From contig MTER01000020.1 in assembly GCA_002083985.1 (NCBI GenBank), positions 1 through 7,742 on the forward strand: 7,742 bases of DNA, given 5' to 3'. A program made the position numbers and the translations under genes. The notes under the pieces are model-generated. The model saw only the letters and a program-made list of their open reading frames with translations, had not been told where the DNA came from and ran no database searches. Positions 1-7,419 of the stretch are shown here, in pieces. How positions within the stretch are numbered: the stretch's first letter is position 1; the number at the start of each line of letters is the position of its first letter. This DNA is from Candidatus Altarchaeales archaeon A3. GTDB taxonomy: Archaea; Altiarchaeota; Altiarchaeia; Altiarchaeales; Altiarchaeaceae.

Positions 1-122
1 AATTGAAAATCATATTGGTGCTATCAAGTACTTTATTTATCACTATAATCTATCTCTATCAGTTTAACAATTATCCTTACTTGTTTATCACCACCAAATT
101 TATATTGCTTTTGCGTAAGTCC
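1..122 (-). mobile_element. Possible end of an insertion sequence or MITE, running off the left edge
   Basis: No convincing gene lies on the plus strand here. On the minus strand, the sequence inward from 122 starts GGACTTACGCAAAAGCA, which looks like the terminal inverted repeat of an insertion sequence. It is followed by an A/T-rich stretch with a TATA-like box (TATAAATTT, about 104-96). A minus-strand ATG at 13-11 begins a reading frame (M-I-F-N) that leaves the window, as a transposase gene would. A second minus-strand frame reading SGLTQKQYKFGGDKQ is open from about 140 to a stop near 34, but its start is unclear. All of this is inference from layout: the other end, a target duplication and the transposase are outside the window. 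Confidence 0.22.
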
Positions 123-160
123 TGAAAATATCTGTTTCAAAACTTAATTTTAGATATAAA

Positions 161-370
161 GTGAAAATGAGATACATTGTATTTTATGGTCAAATTACAT
201 TTATTATTTTAGGATTACATCGTATAAGTTTAAAAATCGGAGGAAATCTTTGGATAAGATTTCATCAAAAGATTAAAAAAGGAAATATTTTTGCTGTTGT
301 ATTTTATGGTTTTTTATACATTTCATTAACTCCTTTAACTGTTTTGTTAAATTTTTTAAAATTTGGATGA
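161..370 (+). CDS. Short hydrophobic ORF of unknown function, possibly a 3' gene remnant
   Basis: I do not recognise this 69-residue product. It has a hydrophobic stretch near the N-terminus (about residues 5-19), a basic middle (RFHQKIKKG, about 33-41) and a second hydrophobic segment (about 43-65) ending in LNFLKFG. This would suit two membrane helices, or the C-terminal tail of a larger glycosyltransferase or membrane enzyme. The start could be GTG at 161 or ATG at 167, and neither has a clear ribosome binding site. The frame is open back to position 119, close to the suspected insertion-sequence end, so it may be the 3' piece of a gene cut by that insertion. Its stop is only 4 bp before the ATG at 375, as in an operon. 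A 14-bp sequence, TTGTATTTTATGGT, occurs twice in it in the same frame. Confidence 0.4.
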   Translation: MKMRYIVFYGQITFIILGLHRISLKIGGNLWIRFHQKIKKGNIFAVVFYGFLYISLTPLTVLLNFLKFG

Positions 371-374
371 GAAA

Positions 375-2639
375 ATGAGTTTTGATATAAAAAAATTTAA
401 GGAAAAATTAATTACAATGGATGTAATTGCACTATTATATATTTTAATAGTTGGGGGATTGTGTTATATTTTACCTATTCCTGAAATTGTTAAGGGATTT
501 TTGGCATTGCCAGGATTTTTGATAATTCCTTATTTAGTTGGAAAAACTACATCAATTTTTATAGAAAAAATTTTAAGAATATATTTGGATTTGTGTACAG
601 TTTCGAATTTTATTATATGTTGGTGTATTGGAATAATATCAATAGTCATAATTGCTCTTTTCTTGAATTACCTTTGGTTATTCTATGTACAAAGTTATAT
701 AATTTTAATACTATTTTTGATGACTCCTGCGGTTTTTTACAAAAAAAACAGGAATCTAAAAATGTTTATAAAAACATATGGGGGACGTAATACAATACTT
801 TTTTCATTAGTAATTGGTATTGTTGGCTTTTTGTTTCTTACCTATTTTTCACCATATCCTTATCAAATGGGATGTGATTATTTTGTGCACAGCTATTTTT
901 CAGAACAAATAATTGAAAAAAATTTCATACCGATACAACCTTCATATTTGATGTCTTTTTCTATTCTGGTTGCAAATAATATTCTAATATTTAACTTGAA
1001 TGATGAACCTCTTATATTTTGGTGGGTTATTCAGTTAATTTTTTATTTAGTGTACGCCTTTGGACTCTACTTATTTTCTTATCAATTATCTAAAAACAAA
1101 ATATTATCTTTAATTTCAATCATTATAGGGGTCTTTACGATACATCATTTTTATATACCTATATATCTTTTTGATCCTGCTCCGAAAGCCATGATTCTTA
1201 TGTTGTTTCCTTATTTGTTGTTTGTTGTTCATAATTTAATAACGCAAAAAAAAATATTCAATGAATTTGAAATCAAAAATTTAATTAAACATATTTTATT
1301 TATTACTATTGTATTCACATCTTTGTTTGTAATCTTAGATCGGTTCTTTCGTTTGTCATTTCATAGTAGCTTTATGTATTTGCAGTATTTGGGGGATATA
1401 GACGTAATTGGAATAATATTACCTATTTTTATTGTTCTCGTTTTATTAATTATAAAATATGCTTTTAAAAATATAATTGAGAGAAAAGTTTTGTTTTTGT
1501 TACTTTCTTTAATGTGTACTCTGTTATTTTTTCACACATCAATGGGCGTTTGTGCGTGTTTATTTATCTTATTGTACATCATATGTTTAATTTTAATAGA
1601 AAAATATCAGCGCATAACGAAATATTTAGTATATTTTGTTATTTTATTTGTCTTTTCATTTTTTATTTTACAAGAAACAGAGATCTTAAATATTTCATTC
1701 TTTTTTACACCTTACAACGTTCCAGATTTGGTTGTGGCCGTATCTGGTTTTCAGGAGATGAAAAATTTTTTAAAAACACTATACTCGCCAATTGTTATCG
1801 GATTATTTATTCTTGGATCTATTTATTCAATTTTTTACAATAAAACACAACATTTTTCACTTTTATTTCTTGTTTCTATCATTTTCTTTTTACTCTTTTC
1901 ACCTATAGAGATGATGTTTAGACTGATTGTTTTTTTGCATCCAATTATGGCATATTTTGTTGCTTATGGTTTAATCGCTACCGGACAAATCATTTTTACA
2001 AAAAGATCACATTCAATACATAATAGATATTATATTACACCTTTTATAGTTATTGTTTTACTGCTGTCAGTAGTTGGAAATTCTTTAAATGAAATATACC
2101 AAGTCGTTTCAAAAAATAGTGTGCTTTCATGTTCGCATCCGTCTAAATATGATGCAGCCAATGCATTAAAATACAATACGCCTGATAATACTGTGATTTT
2201 GTTTTACAACTCAACATTTGCAGATACAGAAATATGCAATCGTGCAAATAGATTACATAGTATGTTTCCGAGTGTATCTTCGGAATGCGATAATGAAATA
2301 TTTATGATGAATAACTCTATAGAAGCGTATAAAAAAATACATTATCTGTTAACAACCAATGATTCGTCATGCAAATATCGTTTGGCAGGGGCGGTATTCA
2401 CGCAATACAAACTCAGGCCTAAAAGATATGATTACGTGATAGAACAAATGAGGAATTCATCAGTAGCAATTCTTATAACAAAAGAAGATTTTAAGGTTCT
2501 ATCTCGGGAAGCCGTAAATAAATTTTATGATCCTATTTATTTTACCCCCTTATACAACGACACTCGAAATGAAATTTATATATTTGGTGTAAATCCAGAA
2601 CCAGGAGTTCCATTTAAAATTCAGAACAACTTAAAATGA
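375..2639 (+). CDS. Polytopic membrane protein, probable GT-C-type glycosyltransferase with exported C-terminal domain
   Basis: This is a 754-residue protein with some 15-18 hydrophobic segments, beginning near residue 16 and ending near 570, followed by a soluble domain of about 170 residues. Residue numbers here count from ATG 375. A first extracytoplasmic loop after a transmembrane segment carries MGCDYFVHSYFSEQIIE (about 165-181). An acidic residue at this place (D168) is what GT-C enzymes (GT39, GT83, STT3-like) use for the lipid-phosphate-sugar donor, so a dolichyl- or polyprenyl-phosphate-sugar transferase is the best guess. The C-terminal domain has four Cys and five N-x-S/T sequons, fitting an outside location. 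I prefer ATG 375 over TTG 363, because TTG would overlap the upstream ORF and GGATGAG lies a few bases before ATG. The stop overlaps the next start by 4 bp (ATGA). A glycan polymerase or other membrane protein cannot be excluded, since overall similarity to a named family was not testable. Confidence 0.8.
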   Translation: MSFDIKKFKEKLITMDVIALLYILIVGGLCYILPIPEIVKGFLALPGFLIIPYLVGKTTSIFIEKILRIYLDLCTVSNFIICWCIGIISIVIIALFLNYLWLFYVQSYIILILFLMTPAVFYKKNRNLKMFIKTYGGRNTILFSLVIGIVGFLFLTYFSPYPYQMGCDYFVHSYFSEQIIEKNFIPIQPSYLMSFSILVANNILIFNLNDEPLIFWWVIQLIFYLVYAFGLYLFSYQLSKNKILSLISIIIGVFTIHHFYIPIYLFDPAPKAMILMLFPYLLFVVHNLITQKKIFNEFEIKNLIKHILFITIVFTSLFVILDRFFRLSFHSSFMYLQYLGDIDVIGIILPIFIVLVLLIIKYAFKNIIERKVLFLLLSLMCTLLFFHTSMGVCACLFILLYIICLILIEKYQRITKYLVYFVILFVFSFFILQETEILNISFFFTPYNVPDLVVAVSGFQEMKNFLKTLYSPIVIGLFILGSIYSIFYNKTQHFSLLFLVSIIFFLLFSPIEMMFRLIVFLHPIMAYFVAYGLIATGQIIFTKRSHSIHNRYYITPFIVIVLLLSVVGNSLNEIYQVVSKNSVLSCSHPSKYDAANALKYNTPDNTVILFYNSTFADTEICNRANRLHSMFPSVSSECDNEIFMMNNSIEAYKKIHYLLTTNDSSCKYRLAGAVFTQYKLRPKRYDYVIEQMRNSSVAILITKEDFKVLSREAVNKFYDPIYFTPLYNDTRNEIYIFGVNPEPGVPFKIQNNLK

Positions 2640-3865
2640 CGATTGAATATGTTATAAAAACACAAAAATGTTGTGGATGTGGAACATGTGCAGGTATATG
2701 TCCTGTAGGTGCCATAGATATGAAAATAAATGAAAGAGGATTTTATATTCCTAACATTGATAAGAAAAAATGCACTAATTGTGGTCTTTGTAGCAAACTT
2801 TGTTCACAAATCAACGAGATAACCAATTTTAACGAATTAAATAAATTTGTATTTGGAAAAGTCTCAGATGACAAAATAATCGGAAACAATATAAATTGTT
2901 ATGTGGGTTGTTCTACAGACGAAAATTTAAGATTTGAAGCATCTTCTGGTGGAATGGTATCGCAGATTTTAATTTCTGCACTTGATGAAGGAATTATTGA
3001 TGGTGCTATTGTGACCAAAATGAAAAAAGATAACCCGTTAATTCCTGAACCGTTTATTGCCCGAACAAAAGAAGAAATTATCTCTGCGATTGGATCAAAG
3101 TATTGTCCGGTACCTGTAAATATTGTGTTAAAAAAGATAATAGAATCAAAAAGTGATGAAAAATTTGCAGTTGTTGGCTTGCCTTGTCACATTGTGGGAA
3201 TTAGAAAGGCAGAAATGTTAATTCCGAAACTTCAAAATAAAATAATTTTGCATTTAGGACTTTTTTGTTCCGGCACAGAATCGTTTTTTGGAACAGAATT
3301 TATACTCAAAAAAAAAAAGATTCAAATGAAAAAAGTAAATAGTATTAAATATAGGGGTGCGGGATGGCCTGGTTATATGCAAATAAAGTGTACCGATAGA
3401 ATAGTAAAGATATCTCATCATGACCAATTGTATTATGGAGGAATATTTCCTTTTTTTAAAAATCCAACTTGTCTATTTTGCCTAAAGAAAGGAGATATTA
3501 TTAATGAATTGGCAGATATTTCTTTTGGAGATGCATGGGGTTTAGTGCAAGAAAATATAGGTGCTATCGGGACGTCAATCATAGTTTCAAGAACAGACTT
3601 TGGCGAAAAGGTATTAAAGATGATTCTGCAACGTAACAACATAAAATTAATAAATTTATCTAAAAAGAATTGTTACTTGCACAATGGTATAAAGTGGAAA
3701 ACAAATCAGAATAGCATTCTCGATAGAATATATTTCCAGTATATGTATTTTATAACTAGATATCTCGTACTCCAAAATAAGAACATTCAAAATTTTGTTT
3801 TATCAATTATATATAATATTTTAATTTTAAAATCTAAATTATTTAAAAATAAACCAAAAAATTAA
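2636..3865 (+). CDS. FrhB-family iron-sulfur flavoprotein (coenzyme F420 hydrogenase/dehydrogenase beta subunit-like), glycan-locus type
   Basis: The N-terminus holds two ferredoxin-type [4Fe-4S] motifs: C12, C15, C18, C22-P and C46, C49, C52, C56. The FrhB/FdhB N-terminal domain follows (FEASSGGMVSQIL, 100-112), then the C-terminal domain with GLPCHIVGIR (181-190), LGLFCSG (207-213), YRGAGWPG (239-246), CLFC (279-282) and ELADISFGDAWG (291-302). C184, C211, C279 and C282 could bind a further cluster. Family members move electrons between ferredoxin-type clusters, a flavin and F420 or another acceptor. Relatives include FrhB, FpoF and the ferredoxin-dependent chlorophyll reductases BciB and HCAR. 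At 409 residues it is longer than FrhB (about 280), as expected for the version with a fused ferredoxin domain. Its stop abuts the pyruvyl transferase start, so I infer a soluble reductase acting on a glycan precursor or its pyruvyl group. The substrate, and whether F420 is used, are unknown. Confidence 0.92.
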   Translation: MTIEYVIKTQKCCGCGTCAGICPVGAIDMKINERGFYIPNIDKKKCTNCGLCSKLCSQINEITNFNELNKFVFGKVSDDKIIGNNINCYVGCSTDENLRFEASSGGMVSQILISALDEGIIDGAIVTKMKKDNPLIPEPFIARTKEEIISAIGSKYCPVPVNIVLKKIIESKSDEKFAVVGLPCHIVGIRKAEMLIPKLQNKIILHLGLFCSGTESFFGTEFILKKKKIQMKKVNSIKYRGAGWPGYMQIKCTDRIVKISHHDQLYYGGIFPFFKNPTCLFCLKKGDIINELADISFGDAWGLVQENIGAIGTSIIVSRTDFGEKVLKMILQRNNIKLINLSKKNCYLHNGIKWKTNQNSILDRIYFQYMYFITRYLVLQNKNIQNFVLSIIYNILILKSKLFKNKPKN

Positions 3866-5161
3866 ATGGAAAAAAAACAAATACTTATTTTAGGAGTGAA
3901 TATATTTGCTATTAATAGGGGCGGGGGTGCAATGACAATGGGGATCATCCGAATAATGAAAGAAAAATTACCTACTTGTCATTTTACAATATTTGATGGC
4001 GGAGGTCCAATTCTGAATTATCTCACCACATTTTATAATCTAAAATACAAGAATGATATGTTCATAGATGGTAATAGAAAGCATATTTCTAAAATCAAAA
4101 GATATTTAAATATATTTTTTTTTCTGTTTTTAGCAACAGGATATAATTTATCAAAAAAGTTCAATCCCATCTTTTTTCTTAAAATATTCTGTTTACATCC
4201 CACAATGCGATTATTTTTACAAAGTGATTATATTATAAATTTAAATGGCGGTGATTGTTTTACAGATAGATATAAAATAAATCTAACCTTTGGTACTTTT
4301 TATTATCCCATAATATGTTTTTTGTTACATAAACCACTAATATTTCTTCCACAAACAATAGGTCCCTTTACAAATCCAATTACTAAGTTTATTGCAAAGT
4401 TTATACTTGAAAGAATACAAATAATTATGGTCCGAGAAAAAAACAGCGCGTTATATATCCAAAATATGGGAATAAAAAACAAAAACATATTTTTAGTTCC
4501 AGATGCAGCGTTCTATCTAGAACCATGTTCTTCAAACACAGCGGAAAAGATATTAGAAAACGAGGGTGTGAGTTCTTCCTCCAAATTTTTAATAGGGTTA
4601 TCATTACGAAATTTAGTAATTGATGGAAATGTACCATTACCCATTTACCAAAACTATACCAATATTATGGCTAAAACGATTGATTATTTGTGTAATGAAT
4701 TTGATGTGTGTATTTTGACTATTCCTCATAGTGGTTTAGAATATAATAAGTCACTGAAGAAGGATATTATTGACAAGGTAAGTAATAAAAATAAAATTCA
4801 TCGTATCGAAAAAAGAGAGTATACATCAGAAGAACTGAAAGGAGTAATAGGAAAATGTGATATGTTCATTGGAACATATATGCATGCAAATATTGCTGCA
4901 CTTTCTATGTGTGTCCCGACTATTGGTTTAAGCTATAGTTACAAATTTCAAGGAATTTTTGAGATGGTTGGACAAGAAGAGTATGTATGCGATCTTAAAA
5001 ATTTAAGTTATGAAAACATAATTTCAAAAGTTAACGATGTTTGGAGTAAGAAAGAAAAAATAAGGACTGAATTAGAAACAAGAAGGATAGTTATACAAAA
5101 GCAAGTGTTGTTTACTGGTGAATTAATCAAGAAATTTTTAGATGAAGGGAAATCAAAATAA
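3866..5161 (+). CDS. Polysaccharide pyruvyl transferase family protein (CsaB/WcaK-like)
   Basis: At 431 residues this has the usual size of the family (PF04230), which transfers pyruvate from phosphoenolpyruvate to a sugar as a ketal, using a GT-B-like fold in the cytoplasm. Visible signatures are the N-terminal GGGAMTMGI (19-27), NLNGGD (125-130), LPQTIGPF (161-168), VREKNS (189-194), VPDAAF (211-216), LSLRNL (245-250), TIPHSG (285-290) and the C-terminal block MHANIAALSMCVPTIGLSYSYKF (339-361). In characterised members (for example yeast Pvg1) an R-x-H motif begins this block. Here it reads Y338-M-H340, so the Arg is missing while the His is kept. It starts directly after the stop of the FrhB-like gene with no intervening base and no visible ribosome binding site, which suggests translation coupled to it. 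Ketal transfer is the family function, but the Tyr makes the exact activity uncertain. Confidence 0.92.
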   Translation: MEKKQILILGVNIFAINRGGGAMTMGIIRIMKEKLPTCHFTIFDGGGPILNYLTTFYNLKYKNDMFIDGNRKHISKIKRYLNIFFFLFLATGYNLSKKFNPIFFLKIFCLHPTMRLFLQSDYIINLNGGDCFTDRYKINLTFGTFYYPIICFLLHKPLIFLPQTIGPFTNPITKFIAKFILERIQIIMVREKNSALYIQNMGIKNKNIFLVPDAAFYLEPCSSNTAEKILENEGVSSSSKFLIGLSLRNLVIDGNVPLPIYQNYTNIMAKTIDYLCNEFDVCILTIPHSGLEYNKSLKKDIIDKVSNKNKIHRIEKREYTSEELKGVIGKCDMFIGTYMHANIAALSMCVPTIGLSYSYKFQGIFEMVGQEEYVCDLKNLSYENIISKVNDVWSKKEKIRTELETRRIVIQKQVLFTGELIKKFLDEGKSK

Positions 5162-5169
5162 TTTCACCC

Positions 5170-5180
5170 TTATTTTTATT
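5170..5180 (+). terminator. Possible T-rich archaeal terminator
   Basis: A run reading TTATTTTTATT begins 8 bp after the pyruvyl transferase stop, without an obvious hairpin. Archaeal termination often uses such T tracts. It is weak evidence in so AT-rich a sequence. Confidence 0.25.
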
Positions 5181-5193
5181 GTTGTGAATGTGC

Positions 5194-5203
5194 CATAAAA
5201 TTT
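5194..5203 (+). promoter_or_regulatory. Possible TATA box for the family 2 glycosyltransferase gene
   Basis: The 97-bp gap before the gene at 5259 is the largest between the plus-strand genes and contains CATAAAATTT about 60 bp ahead of the ATG. If used, transcription would start near 5225 and leave a leader of about 35 nt. Together with the T tract just upstream this would let the glycosyltransferase be expressed apart from the upstream genes. The match is only fair. Confidence 0.22.
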
Positions 5204-5258
5204 CAAAAGATTTTTCCGTTATCACAGATTCGAAAAAAGAGCGTCAACATAAAAAAGA

Positions 5259-6188
5259 ATGACAGATATTTCTATAATTATAAGGACAAAAAATGAAGGT
5301 AAAAGTATATTAAAAACATTGGAGAAAATTTCATATCAAAAAATAAATAAAACATTTGAAATAATTATTGTAGATTCTGGCTCAACAGATAATACATTAG
5401 AAATTGCAAAAAAATTTACGGGTAGAATATTAAAGATTACATCAGAAAAATTTACATATCCTTATGCATTAAACTTTGGAACAGAACATACAAACGGAGA
5501 GTTGATTGTTTATTTGTCTGCACATTGTCCACCAGTAAATGATTATTGGCTTTATCATCTTACAAAACATTTTTTCGATCCAAATGTTGCAGGAGTTTTT
5601 GGAAAAGAAATTCCAATAAAGGGATTAAACCAAGTATATGAATATTCTCAACTTTATGAAATGTTCCCTTCCAATGGCAGCACATATGTTTTATTTTCCT
5701 GCCCAAATGCATGTATTAGAAAGAAAGTATGGGACAGATACAAATTTGATGAAAGAGTGCCAAAAAAATATCCTAATGTAGCTGTAGTTGAGGATCAACT
5801 TTGGGCACAAATGGTAAAACAAAAAGGTTATAAAATAATATATGAACCTAAATCTATAGTTTATCATTCTCACAAATTTTCTCTGAAAAATCTAATTAGA
5901 AATTATTCGGGAGGATACTTTTCAAAGGAAATGAGTGATAATTATTCTCCCATTTTAAGCGAAAATTCATTTCAAAAGAAAATAAAAATGTATATTAAAA
6001 AAAAAATAAATTGTTTTAAATATCTTGTAAAGAATCATTATTTTAAAGCCATTTTATGGGATTTTCCGTGCTCAATATTGTTCGAAGTAGTTTTGTTTTA
6101 TCTTGGAAAGAGAGATAGGGAAAAAGAAGACGAATCAAATAATTCTTTTAAAAATAATCCACACAATTCCAAGCGTTTGCCCAATTAA
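5259..6188 (+). CDS. Glycosyltransferase family 2 (rhamnosyltransferase-like)
   Basis: This 309-residue GT-A enzyme should transfer a sugar from a nucleotide donor to a lipid-linked or growing glycan at the cytoplasmic face of the membrane. The N-terminal signature is SIIIRTKNE (5-13), followed by the nucleotide-binding IIIVDSGSTDNT (35-46). The usual D-x-D place reads YLSAHCPP (85-92), a variant I associate with rhamnosyltransferase-like members. The catalytic-base region is VVEDQLWA (176-183), with E178-D179. YHSHKFSLKNLIRNYSGGYF (202-221) is also typical of that group. The C-terminus is Lys-rich with a hydrophobic stretch (about 265-283) that may touch the membrane. The last 17 residues, a hydrophilic tail, are encoded on the opposite strand of the flippase C-terminus. 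The upstream in-frame stop at 5250-5252 fixes ATG 5259 as the first start. Donor and acceptor cannot be read from the sequence. Confidence 0.92.
   Translation: MTDISIIIRTKNEGKSILKTLEKISYQKINKTFEIIIVDSGSTDNTLEIAKKFTGRILKITSEKFTYPYALNFGTEHTNGELIVYLSAHCPPVNDYWLYHLTKHFFDPNVAGVFGKEIPIKGLNQVYEYSQLYEMFPSNGSTYVLFSCPNACIRKKVWDRYKFDERVPKKYPNVAVVEDQLWAQMVKQKGYKIIYEPKSIVYHSHKFSLKNLIRNYSGGYFSKEMSDNYSPILSENSFQKKIKMYIKKKINCFKYLVKNHYFKAILWDFPCSILFEVVLFYLGKRDREKEDESNNSFKNNPHNSKRLPN
6117..6134 (-). terminator. Possible pyrimidine-rich terminator for the flippase gene
   Basis: Reading the minus strand, the bases right after the flippase stop run TTCGTCTTCTTTTTCCCT and the pyrimidine bias continues for about 30 nt. 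No hairpin is evident. An archaeal T-rich termination signal could be embedded here inside the GT2 coding region, where the same bases encode the Lys/Arg/Glu-rich segment KRDREKEDE. Confidence 0.25.
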
Positions 6189-7391
6189 CCACCCATATCC
6201 AACACCAAGCAATCCAAAATAGAACATAAGCAAAGTTCCAGATATTATTGCAGGTATTGTTATCAGAAAATTAAAGATTATTGTTTCATTCATTTTCTTT
6301 TTTATAAGCAATTCAACTAAATACATCTTATTTATTACAAAAAAGTAAAGGGAAATTGTAAAGATATACAACAAATCTAATGAGTTTAAATATGCTTCTC
6401 CAAATAAAGAAAGAACAGATTTTCCAAATAAGAATATACATAAAATACTGATTGTAGCAATTATCAATGAAGATTTTAGTCCTTTATTCCTGTTTTTTTT
6501 TATTTCGTTTATATTATAAGAACCCTCTATGAAAAAAGACATTATTGTTGACATAAGAAACGCAGTAATTATTGAAAATATTACCCATGCAATAAAAAAA
6601 TATGCTGCCATCTCTGCAGAGAAGATATTAAGAATAAATATTGGGAGCAGCAAACCGAAAAGCGCGGAAGCGATTGATGAAAAATAGTTTATAAGAATAT
6701 AATTAAAATTTTTCTTTATAATGTCAAAATTTATATTCAATTTAAAAATTATTAATCTTGCTTTGTATAAAAGAAAAAAAGAGATAAAAATACCTAATAA
6801 TGTTCCAATTCCGGTAGAATAAAAAATTCCCATATATAAAAAAGAAACAAATAAAGGCAATAAAATAATTTTTCCGATATTTGTTGATACATTTCCTATG
6901 AGGACGTATTGTGTCCTTCTGAATGCCGTGAATATTCCGTTAAAAAGTGCTGATAGGGCAGAAAAAATTGCAAACAAAATAAAAATAAATCCATAAAACA
7001 AATTTTCTTTTAAGAAAATTAATTTTGAAGAAAAGACATCTATAAAAGACACAAAAATAAATGACATAATCAATACCATAAAACAACTTATCATGAGAAA
7101 TGAAAATACAAGTTTATTTTTATCTGAGGAAGATGCAGAAGGAACAAGTTTTATTAATGCATTACCAAATCCACCCGTCATAGAAAATAATATTATCAAA
7201 CTTATTACAGAAAACATTACAGAATATATTCCTATATCGTTTGATGAATAAAGGCGAGTTGCTATCATTAAAAATACAAAACCAAGTAATCCGCTAACAA
7301 TATTGGAAAGCATCAAATAAAATGAATTTTTATACAAATTATCAGCATAAAGACCTTTTATAATTTTTTTAAAATTTTTAGTTATTGTCAT
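6135..7391 (-). CDS. Wzx-like flippase / oligosaccharide translocase (polysaccharide biosynthesis family, MOP superfamily)
   Basis: This 418-residue, strongly hydrophobic protein has about 12 membrane segments spread over its whole length, as expected for a lipid-linked oligosaccharide flippase. The N-terminal part matches the family pattern: a short basic lead (KNFKKIIKG, 5-13), the first helix with LSNIVSGLLGFVFLMIATRLY (28-48), SNDIGIYSV (50-58), then TGGFGNALIKLVP (72-84). A positively charged loop (NEIKKNRNKG) separates the two halves. The family carries undecaprenyl- or dolichyl-linked glycans from the cytoplasmic to the outer face. The start at 7391 follows a non-Shine-Dalgarno leader (GATTAAAATG), with a TATA-like element about 40 bp upstream. 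It is transcribed against the glycosyltransferase genes and its last 17 codons overlap the end of the GT2 gene, so it has its own promoter despite the shared pathway. Confidence 0.9.
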   Translation of the reverse strand: MTITKNFKKIIKGLYADNLYKNSFYLMLSNIVSGLLGFVFLMIATRLYSSNDIGIYSVMFSVISLIILFSMTGGFGNALIKLVPSASSSDKNKLVFSFLMISCFMVLIMSFIFVSFIDVFSSKLIFLKENLFYGFIFILFAIFSALSALFNGIFTAFRRTQYVLIGNVSTNIGKIILLPLFVSFLYMGIFYSTGIGTLLGIFISFFLLYKARLIIFKLNINFDIIKKNFNYILINYFSSIASALFGLLLPIFILNIFSAEMAAYFFIAWVIFSIITAFLMSTIMSFFIEGSYNINEIKKNRNKGLKSSLIIATISILCIFLFGKSVLSLFGEAYLNSLDLLYIFTISLYFFVINKMYLVELLIKKKMNETIIFNFLITIPAIISGTLLMFYFGLLGVGYGWLIGQTLGIVWIIFKRII

Positions 7392-7419
7392 TTTAATCTA
7401 TTTTTGTTTTTAATCTCTA

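Noticed and set aside
349..364. AT inverted repeat AAATTTT-TT-AAAATTT before the membrane protein gene
   Set aside because: Two-base loop and A/T-only arms cannot form a stable hairpin. It lies inside the end of the preceding ORF and too near the ATG for a TATA box.
363..374. TTG start at 363 for the large membrane protein
   Set aside because: ATG at 375 is a stronger start, avoids overlap with the preceding ORF and leaves a GGATGAG sequence upstream.
593..790. Open frame on the plus strand inside the large membrane protein gene
   Set aside because: Lies wholly within a better-supported gene in another frame, with no start signal or domain of its own.
1514..1843. 109-residue hydrophobic open frame on the plus strand
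   Set aside because: Overlaps the middle of the GT-C-like gene. Its hydrophobicity is what T-rich membrane-protein codons give in a shifted frame.
3433..3642. Minus-strand open frame opposite the FrhB-like gene
   Set aside because: Covers the conserved CLFC and ELADISFGDAWG coding region of the real gene and has no recognisable motif.
4303..4637. Two overlapping minus-strand open frames opposite the pyruvyl transferase gene
   Set aside because: Antisense shadows of a conserved coding region, without promoter or domain support.
5691..5873. Minus-strand open frame opposite the GT2 gene
   Set aside because: Antisense to the conserved VED region, low complexity and rich in aromatic residues as expected by chance.
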